Assembly (NCBI RefSeq): GCF_017873215.1 | Contig: NZ_JAGGKA010000003.1 | Coordinates: 186,001 to 250,000 of the forward strand | Direction of reading: 5' to 3' | DNA length: 64,000 bases | DNA from: Clostridium tetanomorphum | GTDB lineage: Bacteria > Bacillota > Clostridia > Clostridiales > Clostridiaceae | Part shown: one piece after another, positions 17,422-25,970 of the stretch | How positions within the stretch are numbered: position 1 is the stretch's first letter | Layout of the letters: the number at the start of each line of letters is the position of its first letter | Program-made: the position numbers and the translations under genes | Notes under the pieces: generated by a model | The model's input: only the letters and a program-made list of their open reading frames with translations | What the model was told of the DNA's origin: nothing | Databases searched by the model: none

Positions 17422-17916
17422 ATGGAAGATAATTTTGATAATGTAAATTGGCATTTTGATGATGCTTATAATGGATATTGCAAGCGATTTAATTGTGAAG
17501 ATAATAAAGAAAATAGTGAGCATATTGAAGCTGGGTTAGTGTATGCCGCAACCCATATGGGAATGTATATGGCATGGATTATTAAACATAACTTGGAAGG
17601 AAGTATTCATAACAAATATTCAAAGGAAGACTTGGAGAAAGTAAGAAACGAACAGATGACAGCAGTGGAATTTTTACTTAAAAATTGTGATGGTAAGCTG
17701 TGGAGTGAAGATTTTAATCAGGAGGGTCTTGAATTTACAAGGGCTTATTATGAATACTATTTAAAGGATTATTCAGACTTGGTTTTGTGTGAGTTTGATA
17801 TAGAATACAGCATATATGAAGTTGAAGATAAATGGACTAACTATAAAAGTATTAGTGATATGTTAGATATTGCTTATAGTAACTTTAAAAAAGAAAAAAT
17901 AGGACGTGTGAGATAG
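17422..17916 (+). CDS. DUF7832-like acidic protein
   Basis: 164 residues, acidic. The VNWHFDDAY start and YAATHMGMYMAWIIKHNLEG block resemble the WHYGG..THIGMFLAW pattern I associate with DUF7832-type proteins, often found singly in gene neighbourhoods of polymorphic toxins. There is no enzymatic motif. It follows the NADAR gene by 85 bp with its own AAGGAG site and ends at a terminator, so the two may be co-transcribed. An immunity role is inference. Confidence 0.55.
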   Translation: MEDNFDNVNWHFDDAYNGYCKRFNCEDNKENSEHIEAGLVYAATHMGMYMAWIIKHNLEGSIHNKYSKEDLEKVRNEQMTAVEFLLKNCDGKLWSEDFNQEGLEFTRAYYEYYLKDYSDLVLCEFDIEYSIYEVEDKWTNYKSISDMLDIAYSNFKKEKIGRVR

Positions 17917-17935
17917 AATAAATAAGGTTAAGAAA

Positions 17936-17980
17936 TAAAGACTTAAAGCTAATAAAATATAGAGCTTAAGTCTTTTATTT
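17936..17980 (+). terminator. hairpin terminator
   Basis: AAAGACTTAAAGCT / AGCTTAAGTCTTT (one bulged A), followed by TATTTATTT. It ends the NADAR/DUF7832 transcripts. Confidence 0.8.
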
Positions 17981-18072
17981 ATTTCATAAATAATTTTAGC
18001 AATTTAGGAATAACATTGTCCCAATTACAATGATATATTAGAATTACCACGTGGGGAAAGGTTGGTGATAAT

Positions 18073-18960
18073 TTGAATTATAGTAATGCAATATCACAAT
18101 GTATTGAATTTATTGAGGAAAATATAAAAAGTGATTTAACACCAGAAGTAATAGCAAACAAATGTGGATATTCTGTTTTTCATTTTTCAAGAATATTTAA
18201 TATTAATAAAGGAATAACTTTAATGGAATATGTAAAAAAGAGAAGACTTTCATTAGCAGCTATTGACTTGTTTAAAGGTGAAAGAATAATAGATATTGCA
18301 CTTGACTATGGTTTTGAAACACATAATGGTTTCTCAAAAGCATTTAAAAAGGAATTTGGATTTAGTCCTAAGCAATATGTAAAATGTATGGGTAATTATT
18401 TTAATGAAAAATTAAACATAGAATTTGGAGGGGTTATTATGAAGCCTGTTATTATAAAAAAACCTGCATTCAAAGTTGCAGGTTATGGAATTAAAACTAA
18501 TATTACAGATGGTAATTACACTAAAGATATAGCGTCATTTTGGAGCAATTATGATGGTGAAAATTTAGAAAGTAAAATGTATAAAATATTAAATCCACCA
18601 AAGCATGGTGAAGTAGGAATATGTGTTCCAGCAAATGGAGAGAGTGGGGATGCAATATATTTACTTGGAGTTATAGTTGACAACTTTGATAATGTTACTA
18701 ATGAAATGGTAACAGTGGAAGTTCCAGAAGCAACTTATGCTGTTTTTACAACACCTCCAGTAGATACATCTAATGATTTAGATAATAAGGATTTTCCAGA
18801 GGCAATAAAAAAGACTTGGAAATATATATTTGAGGAATGGTTTAAAGATAGCGAATATGTTTTTGATGAAAGTAAATTTGACTTTGAATTTTATGATGAG
18901 AGATGTCATGGACGAAAAGATACTGTAATGGAAATTTATGTACCAGTAGAAAAAAAGTAA
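18073..18960 (+). CDS. AraC family regulator with GyrI-like effector domain (TTG start)
   Basis: 295 residues. The N-terminal AraC DNA-binding domain has two HTH motifs (residues about 1-105; VIANKCGYSVFHFSRIF and IIDIALDYGFETHNGF..AF). The C-terminal GyrI-like effector domain spans about 120-295, ending in MEIYVPVEK as in the Rob/effector-binding family. It is likely a ligand-activated regulator. The start is TTG with GGTGAT upstream; no in-frame ATG gives a complete first helix. A second regulator of the same design lies at 31062-31937. Confidence 0.87.
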   Translation: MNYSNAISQCIEFIEENIKSDLTPEVIANKCGYSVFHFSRIFNINKGITLMEYVKKRRLSLAAIDLFKGERIIDIALDYGFETHNGFSKAFKKEFGFSPKQYVKCMGNYFNEKLNIEFGGVIMKPVIIKKPAFKVAGYGIKTNITDGNYTKDIASFWSNYDGENLESKMYKILNPPKHGEVGICVPANGESGDAIYLLGVIVDNFDNVTNEMVTVEVPEATYAVFTTPPVDTSNDLDNKDFPEAIKKTWKYIFEEWFKDSEYVFDESKFDFEFYDERCHGRKDTVMEIYVPVEKK

Positions 18961-19031
18961 TTTATTATATATGAGATATATAACAATAGAAATATAGTAT
19001 ATTTTATTTAAGTAAAGTAAATCAGAAAAAT

Positions 19032-19118
19032 ACACCAAAAACAGCAGCATCCAATTACAAACGGGTACTGCTATTTTTGGTGTTTTTTTACCTAGCCCCA
19101 GTATTCTCGGGCTTTTTT
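19032..19118 (+). terminator. tandem terminators after the AraC gene
   Basis: The first hairpin has outer arms ACACCAAAAA / TTTTTGGTGT, inner CAGCAG / CTGCT, and T7. The second is AGCCC / GGGCT with T7 (19094-19118). The inner arm and loop of the first share GCAGCATCCAATTACAAA with 13847-13864. Confidence 0.85.
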
Positions 19119-19120
19119 TC

Positions 19121-19168
19121 TTGACACTGGTGTGCTTGGTGTATATAATGTGATGTATAGACATACAC
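19121..19168 (+). promoter_or_regulatory. promoter and GntR operator of the ABC operon
   Basis: -35 TTGACA (19121-19126), 17-bp spacer, -10 TATAAT (19144-19149). An inverted repeat GTGTAT-N18-ATACAC (19139-19168) overlaps the -10. This is the expected position for autorepression by the YtrA-type GntR regulator encoded directly downstream. Confidence 0.75.
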
Positions 19169-19184
19169 AGTTAGGGGTGATAAG

Positions 19185-19559
19185 TTGAATATTGTTCTTT
19201 CAAATACTTCGGAAAAACCTTTATATCAACAAATTAAAGATCAAATAAAATCATCAATATTAAAAGGTGAACTAAAAAATGGAGAGTTATTACCATCTAT
19301 CCGTAATTTTTCAACGGATCTTAGAGTAAGTGTGCTAACAATTCGTAGAGTGTATGATGAATTGGAAAAAGAAGGATTTGTTAAAAGTCAAGCAGGTAAA
19401 GGGACTTTTGTATTAGCAGGAAACACTGATTTAATGAAGGATACAAAAAGATTAATGGTGGAGGATAAAATGTTTGACATGGTGTCCACAGCAAAAGCTA
19501 TGGGAATAAGTAAAAAAGAGCTTATGGATATGATGGATATTATATATGAGGAGGTATAA
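19185..19559 (+). CDS. YtrA-type GntR family regulator
   Basis: 124 residues. The GntR winged helix occupies the first 75 (PLYQQIKDQIKSSIL, LLPSIRNFSTDLRVSVLTIRRVYDEL), followed by a short helical tail, as in the YtrA subfamily that regulates ABC exporters. The start is TTG with AGGGGTGAT upstream. It is the first gene of an operon with an ABC ATPase, a permease and a DUF3592 protein. It probably represses its own promoter through the repeat at 19139-19168. The inducer is likely a cell-envelope-active compound, by analogy. Confidence 0.88.
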   Translation: MNIVLSNTSEKPLYQQIKDQIKSSILKGELKNGELLPSIRNFSTDLRVSVLTIRRVYDELEKEGFVKSQAGKGTFVLAGNTDLMKDTKRLMVEDKMFDMVSTAKAMGISKKELMDMMDIIYEEV

Positions 19560-19562
19560 GTT

Positions 19563-20414
19563 GTGAGTGATGTATTAAATATATGCAATGTTTCAAAGAA
19601 ATTTGAAAATTTCAACCTAAACAATATATCTTTTAATATTCAAGAAAACTGCATCACAGGATTTCTTGGAAAAAATGGTGCAGGGAAAACCACATTAATA
19701 AAGATTTTATTAGGGTTATTGAAAAAAGATAGTGGAAAAATCACATTTTTTTCAAACAAATATGGAGATGATGATTCCTCTATAAAGAATAAAATAGGCG
19801 TTGTTTTAGATGATGGATTTTTTTATGAAAATCTAACTTTAAATGAAATGAAAAATGTAATTGCTGCTTGTTATAGTGTTTGGGATGAAGAAACTTATGA
19901 AGAATACCTAAAAAAATTTAGGTTAAATCCAAAGCAGTCCATATCAACTTTATCAAAAGGAATGAAGCTTAAATATTCTCTTGCAATAGCTTTATCCCAT
20001 GGTGCTGATTTTCTTATTATGGATGAACCAACTTCTGGACTTGATCCAGAAATACGAAAAGAATTAATGGATATATTAAATCAATTTGTACAAGAAGAAG
20101 GAAGGAGTGTTTTTTTCTCAACACATATTACTAGTGATTTAGAACGATGCGCTGACGAAATAATAATTATTGATAAGGGAAAGATTGTAGAACAAGTAGG
20201 AAAAGATGATTTAATAGAATCCTATCGTTTAATAAAAGGTTCACTAGATGATCTAGAAAAAATAAAGAAAGTTCCTTTTAAAATACTTGATAAATCAAGA
20301 TATGGGTTCACAGGTATTACAAGAGAGTTTGATAAAATACAATCACTAAATTCCAATATTATTATGGAAAAAGCAAATTTAGAAGATATATTTTTAACAA
20401 TGGTAGGTGAGTGA
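19563..20414 (+). CDS. ABC transporter ATP-binding protein
   Basis: 283 residues. Walker A GKNGAGKTT (about 34-42), a Q-loop region, signature LSKGMKLKYS (about 134-143; the usual SGG is SKG), Walker B FLIMDEPTSGLDP, and an H-loop FSTHI. The C-terminal extension is typical of EcsA/YtrB-like exporters. The GTG start follows the GntR gene by 3 bp with GGAGG. It energises the permease encoded next; the substrate is unknown, possibly antimicrobial peptides or lipids. Confidence 0.9.
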   Translation: MSDVLNICNVSKKFENFNLNNISFNIQENCITGFLGKNGAGKTTLIKILLGLLKKDSGKITFFSNKYGDDDSSIKNKIGVVLDDGFFYENLTLNEMKNVIAACYSVWDEETYEEYLKKFRLNPKQSISTLSKGMKLKYSLAIALSHGADFLIMDEPTSGLDPEIRKELMDILNQFVQEEGRSVFFSTHITSDLERCADEIIIIDKGKIVEQVGKDDLIESYRLIKGSLDDLEKIKKVPFKILDKSRYGFTGITREFDKIQSLNSNIIMEKANLEDIFLTMVGE

Positions 20415-20419
20415 TAAAT

Positions 20420-21076
20420 ATGAAGGTAATTTACAATTTATTCAAGAAAGATTTTTTATTAATAAAGAAGTATTTAGTAACCATCTTGGTATTTACTATG
20501 ATAGCCCCCATATTCATTTCCTATAGAACCCCTGTATTTCAAAACAGCGGAAATATTCTTTATAGCATATTGGTATTGATGATGACATTTATGGTATACC
20601 ATTCAGTATCTATGGAGGAAATGAAGCAAAAAGGTGAAATTTATCTGAGAATAACACCTATACAGAGTAAAAAAGTTGTTATAGCAAAATACATTGTTGT
20701 TACCTTTGCCTTTATAGTAACTACAGTTTTATTTCTAATATTATCGCTGGTACCAGTGACTCATGTAGGTAAAGTAGATATAAAAAACATATTGCTAGTT
20801 TTTGGATTAATAGAAATATTTTTTGGAATTTATATTCCTATGACATTTAAGTTTGGTTATGTTAAATTGCAATTAATTAGTACAGGAATAATGTTTATAT
20901 CTCCATTTGTTATACCACTAATTATGAATTATTTAGGGAATGGCATGGCAGTAATAGCTAATATTCAAAATAGTTCCACCGGGACGATTGCGGGTTTATC
21001 CTTATTGATGATATGTGCATCCATTAGCATTGGAACTATAGCATCAAATAATATTATTAAAAACAAAGAATATTAG
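20420..21076 (+). CDS. ABC-2 type transporter permease
   Basis: About 218 residues with six hydrophobic segments and a short cytoplasmic start (MKVIYNLFKKDFLLIKKY), typical of ABC-2 permeases paired with YtrB-like ATPases. The ATG at 20420 is preferred over a GTG at 20411 because AGGTGAG lies at 8-nt spacing. It overlaps or abuts the ATPase gene, so the two are translationally coupled. Substrate is unknown. Confidence 0.85.
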   Translation: MKVIYNLFKKDFLLIKKYLVTILVFTMIAPIFISYRTPVFQNSGNILYSILVLMMTFMVYHSVSMEEMKQKGEIYLRITPIQSKKVVIAKYIVVTFAFIVTTVLFLILSLVPVTHVGKVDIKNILLVFGLIEIFFGIYIPMTFKFGYVKLQLISTGIMFISPFVIPLIMNYLGNGMAVIANIQNSSTGTIAGLSLLMICASISIGTIASNNIIKNKEY

Positions 21077-21089
21077 GACGGTGATTATA

Positions 21090-21488
21090 ATGAAAGAGAG
21101 TGCACAAGCTATTTTCCTTTTTGGAGTTGCAGCAACATTTTCTTTGATATATTCTGCATATCAGTATATTAGTCTTATGATGAATAAGAAACTAATAAGC
21201 TACACAACAGCAACAATCATTGATACAAACACCGTTGTACCAGAAGCTATGAAGAAAAATAACTCTAGATGGGCGATTGTAAGATTTAGAGTAGGTGAAA
21301 AAGATTATGTATCTTCAAGTAGAATTCAAGTTTCAATGAATGCCTGTGTAGGGGACGAAATAAGAATTGCTTATTATAAAGATAATCCTAGTGAGCTGTT
21401 CACAGCAAGTTTGAAAAAAGCAGGTATATTTTTTATTATTGGGATTGTGTGTATGGCAATTACATTTTATCTTAGGGGTAGTAATTAA
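21090..21488 (+). CDS. DUF3592-type membrane protein
   Basis: About 132 residues with two transmembrane helices bracketing an extracytoplasmic beta-rich domain (ATIIDTNTVVPEA..., VRFRVGEKDYVSSS, GDEIRIAYYKDNPSE). The layout and the VxVxYxPxNP-like segment match DUF3592. It is the last gene of the GntR-ABC operon, 13 bp after the permease, and may be an accessory of the transporter. A GTG at 21081 is an alternative start. Function is unknown. Confidence 0.65.
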   Translation: MKESAQAIFLFGVAATFSLIYSAYQYISLMMNKKLISYTTATIIDTNTVVPEAMKKNNSRWAIVRFRVGEKDYVSSSRIQVSMNACVGDEIRIAYYKDNPSELFTASLKKAGIFFIIGIVCMAITFYLRGSN

Positions 21489-21614
21489 ATGGAATCTATT
21501 GAGAATTATCTTTGGCAAATTGATTATAAATTTATACAGTATGATTTGTTTAAAAGTCTTACCATAAACTAAATAAATTATAAAAATAAATGTTTATTTT
21601 TATATAGATTTTGA

Positions 21615-21765
21615 TATAATATAAATAAGAAAAGCTTAGTGCTGGTAACACTAAGCTGAGTCTTAGAACATTTATTTTGTTTTAGGGCTATTGGATTTAA
21701 TTTATTTGGTATAAATTATTAGAAAAAGCACAACTATTCTTGCTGGGATGGAGTGCTTTTTTCTT
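21615..21765 (+). ncRNA. candidate antisense RNA of a type I toxin-antitoxin pair
   Basis: A -10 TATAAT (21615-21620) is followed by a 9-bp hairpin (AGCTTAGTG / CACTAAGCT, 21633-21657) and ends at a hairpin with T6 (AAAAAGCAC / GTGCTTTTT, 21723-21765). No ORF. The RNA would overlap the 3' end of the convergent small minus-strand gene. That geometry matches type I antitoxins such as RatA or SR4. The -35 is weak. Confidence 0.45.
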
Positions 21766-21901
21766 TGCTTCTAACTTCTATATCAATACCAAGAAACTTA
21801 ATCTTAATTTTTAAGTGATGTACAAAAAGATTATGCTTTAAGACTAATTTAATAACATAAACAATTGATACACACTTTATAAAAGTATTAAACGTATCCA
21901 A
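21734..21901 (-). CDS. small hydrophobic-basic protein, candidate type I toxin (TTG start)
   Basis: About 55 residues: one hydrophobic helix (FIKCVSIVYVIKLVL) followed by a basic tail (HHLKIKIKFLGIDIEVRSKEKS). This is the build of membrane-acting type I toxins. AAGGGGG precedes the TTG at 21901; a longer frame begins at 21937. The 5' leader contains a hairpin (CCGTAG / CTACGG, about 21966-21985) and a second AGGAGG-like stretch, and a TATAAT promoter lies near 22000. The 3' end overlaps a bidirectional terminator shared with the convergent RNA. No homology was tested. Confidence 0.45.
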   Translation of the reverse strand: MDTFNTFIKCVSIVYVIKLVLKHNLFVHHLKIKIKFLGIDIEVRSKEKSTPSQQE

Positions 21902-22070
21902 TACCACCCCCTTAGCTATAGTGAAATAGTTCACCAATAGCTCAAGGAGGATAAAATGTTCAAAACCTCCGTAGCCATCCTTCTACGGCAACAAATTATA
22001 CTTGGATATTGTACCATAATTATGAAAAGGTATATAGGGGTATTTATTGGAAACTAAAACAATCTTATTT

Positions 22071-22114
22071 AAAACACTGCATTATTCAACACTGAATTTT
22101 GTAGTGTTTTATTT
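22071..22114. terminator. hairpin, possible terminator
   Basis: AAAACACT / AGTGTTTT with a 24-nt loop, followed by ATTTATAT. It lies between the candidate toxin promoter region and the small gene at 22230. The rest of the 328-bp gap from 21902 to 22229 holds the toxin leader and promoter. Confidence 0.45.
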
Positions 22115-22229
22115 ATATCATCTTACCATAATTTTCCCTAATGATGTGTTATAATTAATCGATAATAATTAATATTGTAAACTATGTATGAAATTATTGG
22201 AATATATACTAATCGGCAGGAGGAGTAAC

Positions 22230-22418
22230 ATGAGTAAATTAAATGAAAAAAGTAAATTTGAAAATAGATTTACAGATAATATTATTGAAGTGGCAGCTGT
22301 TACAGGAGCATTAGGGGTTGGTGCAGGGAAAGCAGGCGGAGATATGTTTCGGGGACATTCTATTATTGTTAGTGGAAATATTAATGGGGATATTACTTCT
22401 GCAGAGATTGCAGGATAA
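22230..22418 (+). CDS. small glycine-rich hypothetical protein
   Basis: 62 residues, starting at the ATG after a perfect CAGGAGG site; the longer frame from 22188 has no ribosome binding site. The centre is small-residue rich (AAVTGALGVGAGKAGGDMF) and the tail reads IIVSGNINGDITSAEIAG, a beta-like pattern. I do not recognise it. It stands just upstream of the SUKH-like and DUF4272 genes. It might be the remnant of a larger secreted or toxin protein, or a genuine small protein; the strong ribosome binding site favours the latter. Confidence 0.5.
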   Translation: MSKLNEKSKFENRFTDNIIEVAAVTGALGVGAGKAGGDMFRGHSIIVSGNINGDITSAEIAG

Positions 22419-22505
22419 ATATTTTATATTTCATCATACTGTTTCAGTTAGATACAGTAACAATAGATGATTTTGAAATTATGTTTGGAGATGGAGGTAA
22501 AGCAT

Positions 22506-23888
22506 ATGAATTTATATTATAAAGAAATGTTAGTTAGTAAAATTGAAGATTTAGTTGATTATGGACATATTCAATTAGGAACTATAGTATCAAATGATGA
22601 ATTCTATAAATATAGAGAAGATATTGAAAGTAATAATGAAAAAGTAAGTATATGTGTAGATTCTCAAATGTATGAAATAATTATAGAAGGTATGGATGAA
22701 AATGAAATTAGCTTTGTGTGGAAAAGTCAGAATCCTTTTTCACTAGAAGCAAAAGAGTATCTTGAGAATAGATATTATAATGAAAATATTGATTTTTTAA
22801 AAAGTGAAGAATCGATTCAGTTTGAATTACATAATAATTTAAAAGAATTTTATAAAAAGACTGACTTACGTAAATTAAGAGGAGTTCTTCATTCATATCA
22901 AATAAAAGCAACTGAAAAATGGGGACAATGGTTTTTAGAGGATGTTGATGTTGAACTTTTTGGAGTAGAGAATAAAGATAACTTTGAAGAATTTATAGAA
23001 GCAAAATTAGAGGATTGGACAGGTGGAAATAACTTTGGGTCTAGAATATGGATAGGAGATTTAGAGGATTCTAGGGGACAAATGCTTATCTTATTTAATA
23101 ATGATACAGGAAAAGTTGAATGGCTTGATACAGAATATGGTTGCTTTGGCAATCTTGAAGAAGATCCAAATGGAGTTCTTGCAGATTCTATAGATGAGCT
23201 TATAGAAATATTAGCAAAAAATAAAGAAGAAAGCTTAAAGCCTTTAAGTCCAGATAATACTAACTTCTATGAAATAAAAAAATTATTTGGTATAGATAAG
23301 CTTCATAGATGCGGCTGTTCACCATATGATATTGAAAATATAAAAGATGAATTTGAGAATATTCCCAAAGTTCTTGTTGATTATTATTTAGAACTTGGAC
23401 AAAATGAAAAATTGAATTTAACCCAGGACAAGCTTATAAGTCCTGATGAGCTGTATATATGTGATAAAGGATATCTTGTATTTTACGAGGAAAATCAGAG
23501 AGCATGTGTATGGGGAATAAAGTATGAGGATTTAACCATTGATAATCCTCCTGTTTATATGGCATATGATGAAGATAAAGAATGGGTAAAAGAAAGTGAA
23601 ACTTTGACAGAGTTTTTTATAGCCATGGCATATATGCAAGGATCACTAGGTCTTCCTTATACATATGAAGAAATGTATGAAATAGAAGAAGATAGTGCTG
23701 ATAAAATAAGAAATAGTTTTAAAAATAAACATATTTCTATGAATACATGGATGTCTGTTGAATTCTATGGTAATAATGAAACAGATATTATAGCATTAAT
23801 TAAAAATGATGGTTTTTATAATGTTGCATGTGGTTCATTATTTGAAAAAAATTTCAATAAAATAGAAGAATTTATTAATAGATTATAA
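22506..23888 (+). CDS. acidic protein with SMI1/KNR4 (SUKH)-like region
   Basis: 460 residues, strongly acidic. Start chosen at 22506 because GGAGGT lies 7 nt upstream; the longer frame lacks a site. Two parts are visible. The N-terminal half includes SRIWIGDLEDSRGQMLILFNNDTGKVEWLDTEYG in pieces, ending DSIDELIEIL. The C-terminal half includes PKVLVDYYLELGQN...DELYICDKGYLVFYEENQRACVWGI, close to the pattern of SUKH folds. SUKH proteins are widespread immunity proteins against polymorphic toxins. No toxin gene is adjacent. The next gene is a DUF4272 protein 19 bp away, probably co-transcribed. Confidence 0.6.
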   Translation: MNLYYKEMLVSKIEDLVDYGHIQLGTIVSNDEFYKYREDIESNNEKVSICVDSQMYEIIIEGMDENEISFVWKSQNPFSLEAKEYLENRYYNENIDFLKSEESIQFELHNNLKEFYKKTDLRKLRGVLHSYQIKATEKWGQWFLEDVDVELFGVENKDNFEEFIEAKLEDWTGGNNFGSRIWIGDLEDSRGQMLILFNNDTGKVEWLDTEYGCFGNLEEDPNGVLADSIDELIEILAKNKEESLKPLSPDNTNFYEIKKLFGIDKLHRCGCSPYDIENIKDEFENIPKVLVDYYLELGQNEKLNLTQDKLISPDELYICDKGYLVFYEENQRACVWGIKYEDLTIDNPPVYMAYDEDKEWVKESETLTEFFIAMAYMQGSLGLPYTYEEMYEIEEDSADKIRNSFKNKHISMNTWMSVEFYGNNETDIIALIKNDGFYNVACGSLFEKNFNKIEEFINRL

Positions 23889-23907
23889 TTTTATAAAGGA
23901 GAATAAA

Positions 23908-25203
23908 ATGGGAATCTTAGATATATTAAAAAATAAAAAGAAACAGAAGGAAACATTGGAGGAAGACAATAATATAGAAAAAGAAGAGCTATATTCTGGT
24001 AAAGCGTATATTTTATGTACTGAAAGAGATTTAGATAAAATTATGAATGTGATTTGTAATATATTCAATATTAATTCTAGTGGGAATGGAAATACTATAC
24101 AAATACATAATAAAGATATAAAAGTTAATGTTACTGTATTTGCTACAAGTATGGGTGAGGAAATACAAGTTTTCATTAAGGATCAAGTTCAGCGAACATA
24201 CGGACATTTCTATGAAGTGAAAACAGAACACATAGATATAAAAACCAACCTTTTATATAAACTTCAACAAACATGTGGATTTGTTAACATAGAGTATTCT
24301 TTTATTCCTGAGGATGGAATTAATAAACAGTTTATGATTGAAGAAATGTTTGTTCGTACATTGCTAGAACTACAAGGTGTTATATTATTGCCAGGAAAAG
24401 AAGATGGATTGTACTGTAAGGGTAAAGATAGAGCTATGGAACTTATTCTTTCTGATGGTGGTAATAGCAGCTTGATAGGTTATTTACCAGAACAGACTTT
24501 TTCTATGAAAGCAGAAGATGGACAGCTTGAGGAAGAGCAAATTAATCGTAGACTAAAAAGTCGTAAAATTATAGAAGAAAAATTTATATATGTTCCTGTG
24601 TGGTATCCATTAATTGAAACAGTGAAAGAATCTAAATGTCGTTTACCAAAAGAAATTGCAGAGAGAGCAGTGGCTTTGATGATTGTTTCGCTATATTCAG
24701 AATGCTTGTTAGGTGAGAACATGAATGTAAATGAGGCATATGAATTTGTTAGTGAATTTATAGAAAGATTTGATGCAGAAAAATTCTTGTCACCAGCAGA
24801 AAAGTCATATCTTCATAATGAGAATTCTACACAAGAGGAGCAGATTGCGTATTCATGGAAATATGAAAATTTATTTGTTATGGAATGGGCATTAGGATTA
24901 GTTGATGAATTAGGTTTTCCAGACCATATTTGTGATGTTCCACTAACAGTAAGATTATTAAAGAACTGTAATACAATTGAAGAAATTTTACAAAACTCAA
25001 AACCTAAGAGAAAAGAAACTTTATTGGATGAGTGTGATTTAATTTTCTGTTTAGACTGGGCTTGTGTTGATACTAGAATTCATAATCTTCCAGCACCTGC
25101 AGGTATGAATAATGGAGTAGTAATGGAACGACACAAATCATTAAATTGGTTAATTGGATATGAAAATTCAGCAGAATGGGATGAAGTTGGTACAGATACT
25201 TAA
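23908..25203 (+). CDS. DUF4272 protein
   Basis: 431 residues. The C-terminal 230 residues match DUF4272: INRRLKSRKIIEEKF, WYPLIETVKESKCR, and YENLFVMEWALGLVDELGFP. The N-terminal half has a mixed alpha/beta region with no recognised domain. DUF4272 proteins are common singletons near toxin-immunity loci; biochemical function is unknown. It is the second gene of the 22506-25203 pair, with a good AAAGGAG site, and it ends before a strong terminator. Confidence 0.75.
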   Translation: MGILDILKNKKKQKETLEEDNNIEKEELYSGKAYILCTERDLDKIMNVICNIFNINSSGNGNTIQIHNKDIKVNVTVFATSMGEEIQVFIKDQVQRTYGHFYEVKTEHIDIKTNLLYKLQQTCGFVNIEYSFIPEDGINKQFMIEEMFVRTLLELQGVILLPGKEDGLYCKGKDRAMELILSDGGNSSLIGYLPEQTFSMKAEDGQLEEEQINRRLKSRKIIEEKFIYVPVWYPLIETVKESKCRLPKEIAERAVALMIVSLYSECLLGENMNVNEAYEFVSEFIERFDAEKFLSPAEKSYLHNENSTQEEQIAYSWKYENLFVMEWALGLVDELGFPDHICDVPLTVRLLKNCNTIEEILQNSKPKRKETLLDECDLIFCLDWACVDTRIHNLPAPAGMNNGVVMERHKSLNWLIGYENSAEWDEVGTDT

Positions 25204-25303
25204 AATTCAATTTATTCAAAGATAAACAGAATTAGTTGGATAGAAAAATAATAAAAATAGGATTTATGATATTAAATGGTTGAAAAAGTATCATAAGCTT
25301 TGA

Positions 25304-25346
25304 AAAAGTGACTGTATGAAAATTTTATTTTCATACAATCACTTTT
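25304..25346. terminator. strong hairpin terminator
   Basis: AAAAGTGACTGTATGAAAAT pairs with ATTTTCATACAATCACTTTT (one mismatch), followed by ATTATTTAT. It ends the SUKH/DUF4272 transcript. The remainder of the 304-bp gap shows nothing else. Confidence 0.85.
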
Positions 25347-25506
25347 ATTATTTATAATTTTATAAATTGTTAATATTGTAGCATTATTTAACAACTATAG
25401 ATTAAAATTTAAAATGCAACTTACTAAGCTTAATATGCAACATGGATGAAGAAGCATTGTTGTAGTTAAATCCTTATGATATTATTTGTCTTAAAGGAGG
25501 AAAGTT

Positions 25507-25944
25507 ATGAGAATAAAGATAATTGAGAACCCTTTAATAGAAGAAATTGAAATTCATATTTTGTGTAAAGAGAATAATGATTATATAAAACAATTAGCTG
25601 AAAATCTTACGGAAGTCCAAATGGATGTAACTGGTAAAATGCAAAATGAATATGTGAAGATTTCTTTAAGAGACATATATTATTTTGAATCTGTAGACAA
25701 TAGAACTTATATATATTGTGAAAAACATGTTTATCAAAGTGATATGAAACTATATGAGTTGGAAGAACAGTTAAGTGGGACAAGATTTACTCGCATAAAT
25801 AAGTCCTGCATTATGAATATTTCAAAACTAGAAAAAGTAAAAAGTCAAATTAATGGACGACTACTAGCTACTTTATGTAATGGAGAGAATCTTATTATAA
25901 ACCGAAGATATGTTCTGGAAATAAAGCGGAAATTAAATAGATAG
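25507..25944 (+). CDS. LytTR-type DNA-binding regulator
   Basis: 145 residues with an N-terminal region of about 45 residues and a LytTR domain (YVKISLRDIYYFESVDNRTYIYC.., split; FTRINKSCIMNISKLEKV; LIINRRYVLEIKRKL). There is no receiver domain, so it is a stand-alone LytTR regulator. It is followed 26 bp later by a DUF3021 membrane protein, the usual partner. In characterised pairs the membrane protein inhibits the LytTR activator. Targets may include the downstream methyltransferase-like gene. Confidence 0.88.
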   Translation: MRIKIIENPLIEEIEIHILCKENNDYIKQLAENLTEVQMDVTGKMQNEYVKISLRDIYYFESVDNRTYIYCEKHVYQSDMKLYELEEQLSGTRFTRINKSCIMNISKLEKVKSQINGRLLATLCNGENLIINRRYVLEIKRKLNR

Positions 25945-25970
25945 TTTACAAGTATAACTGGAGGGATATT

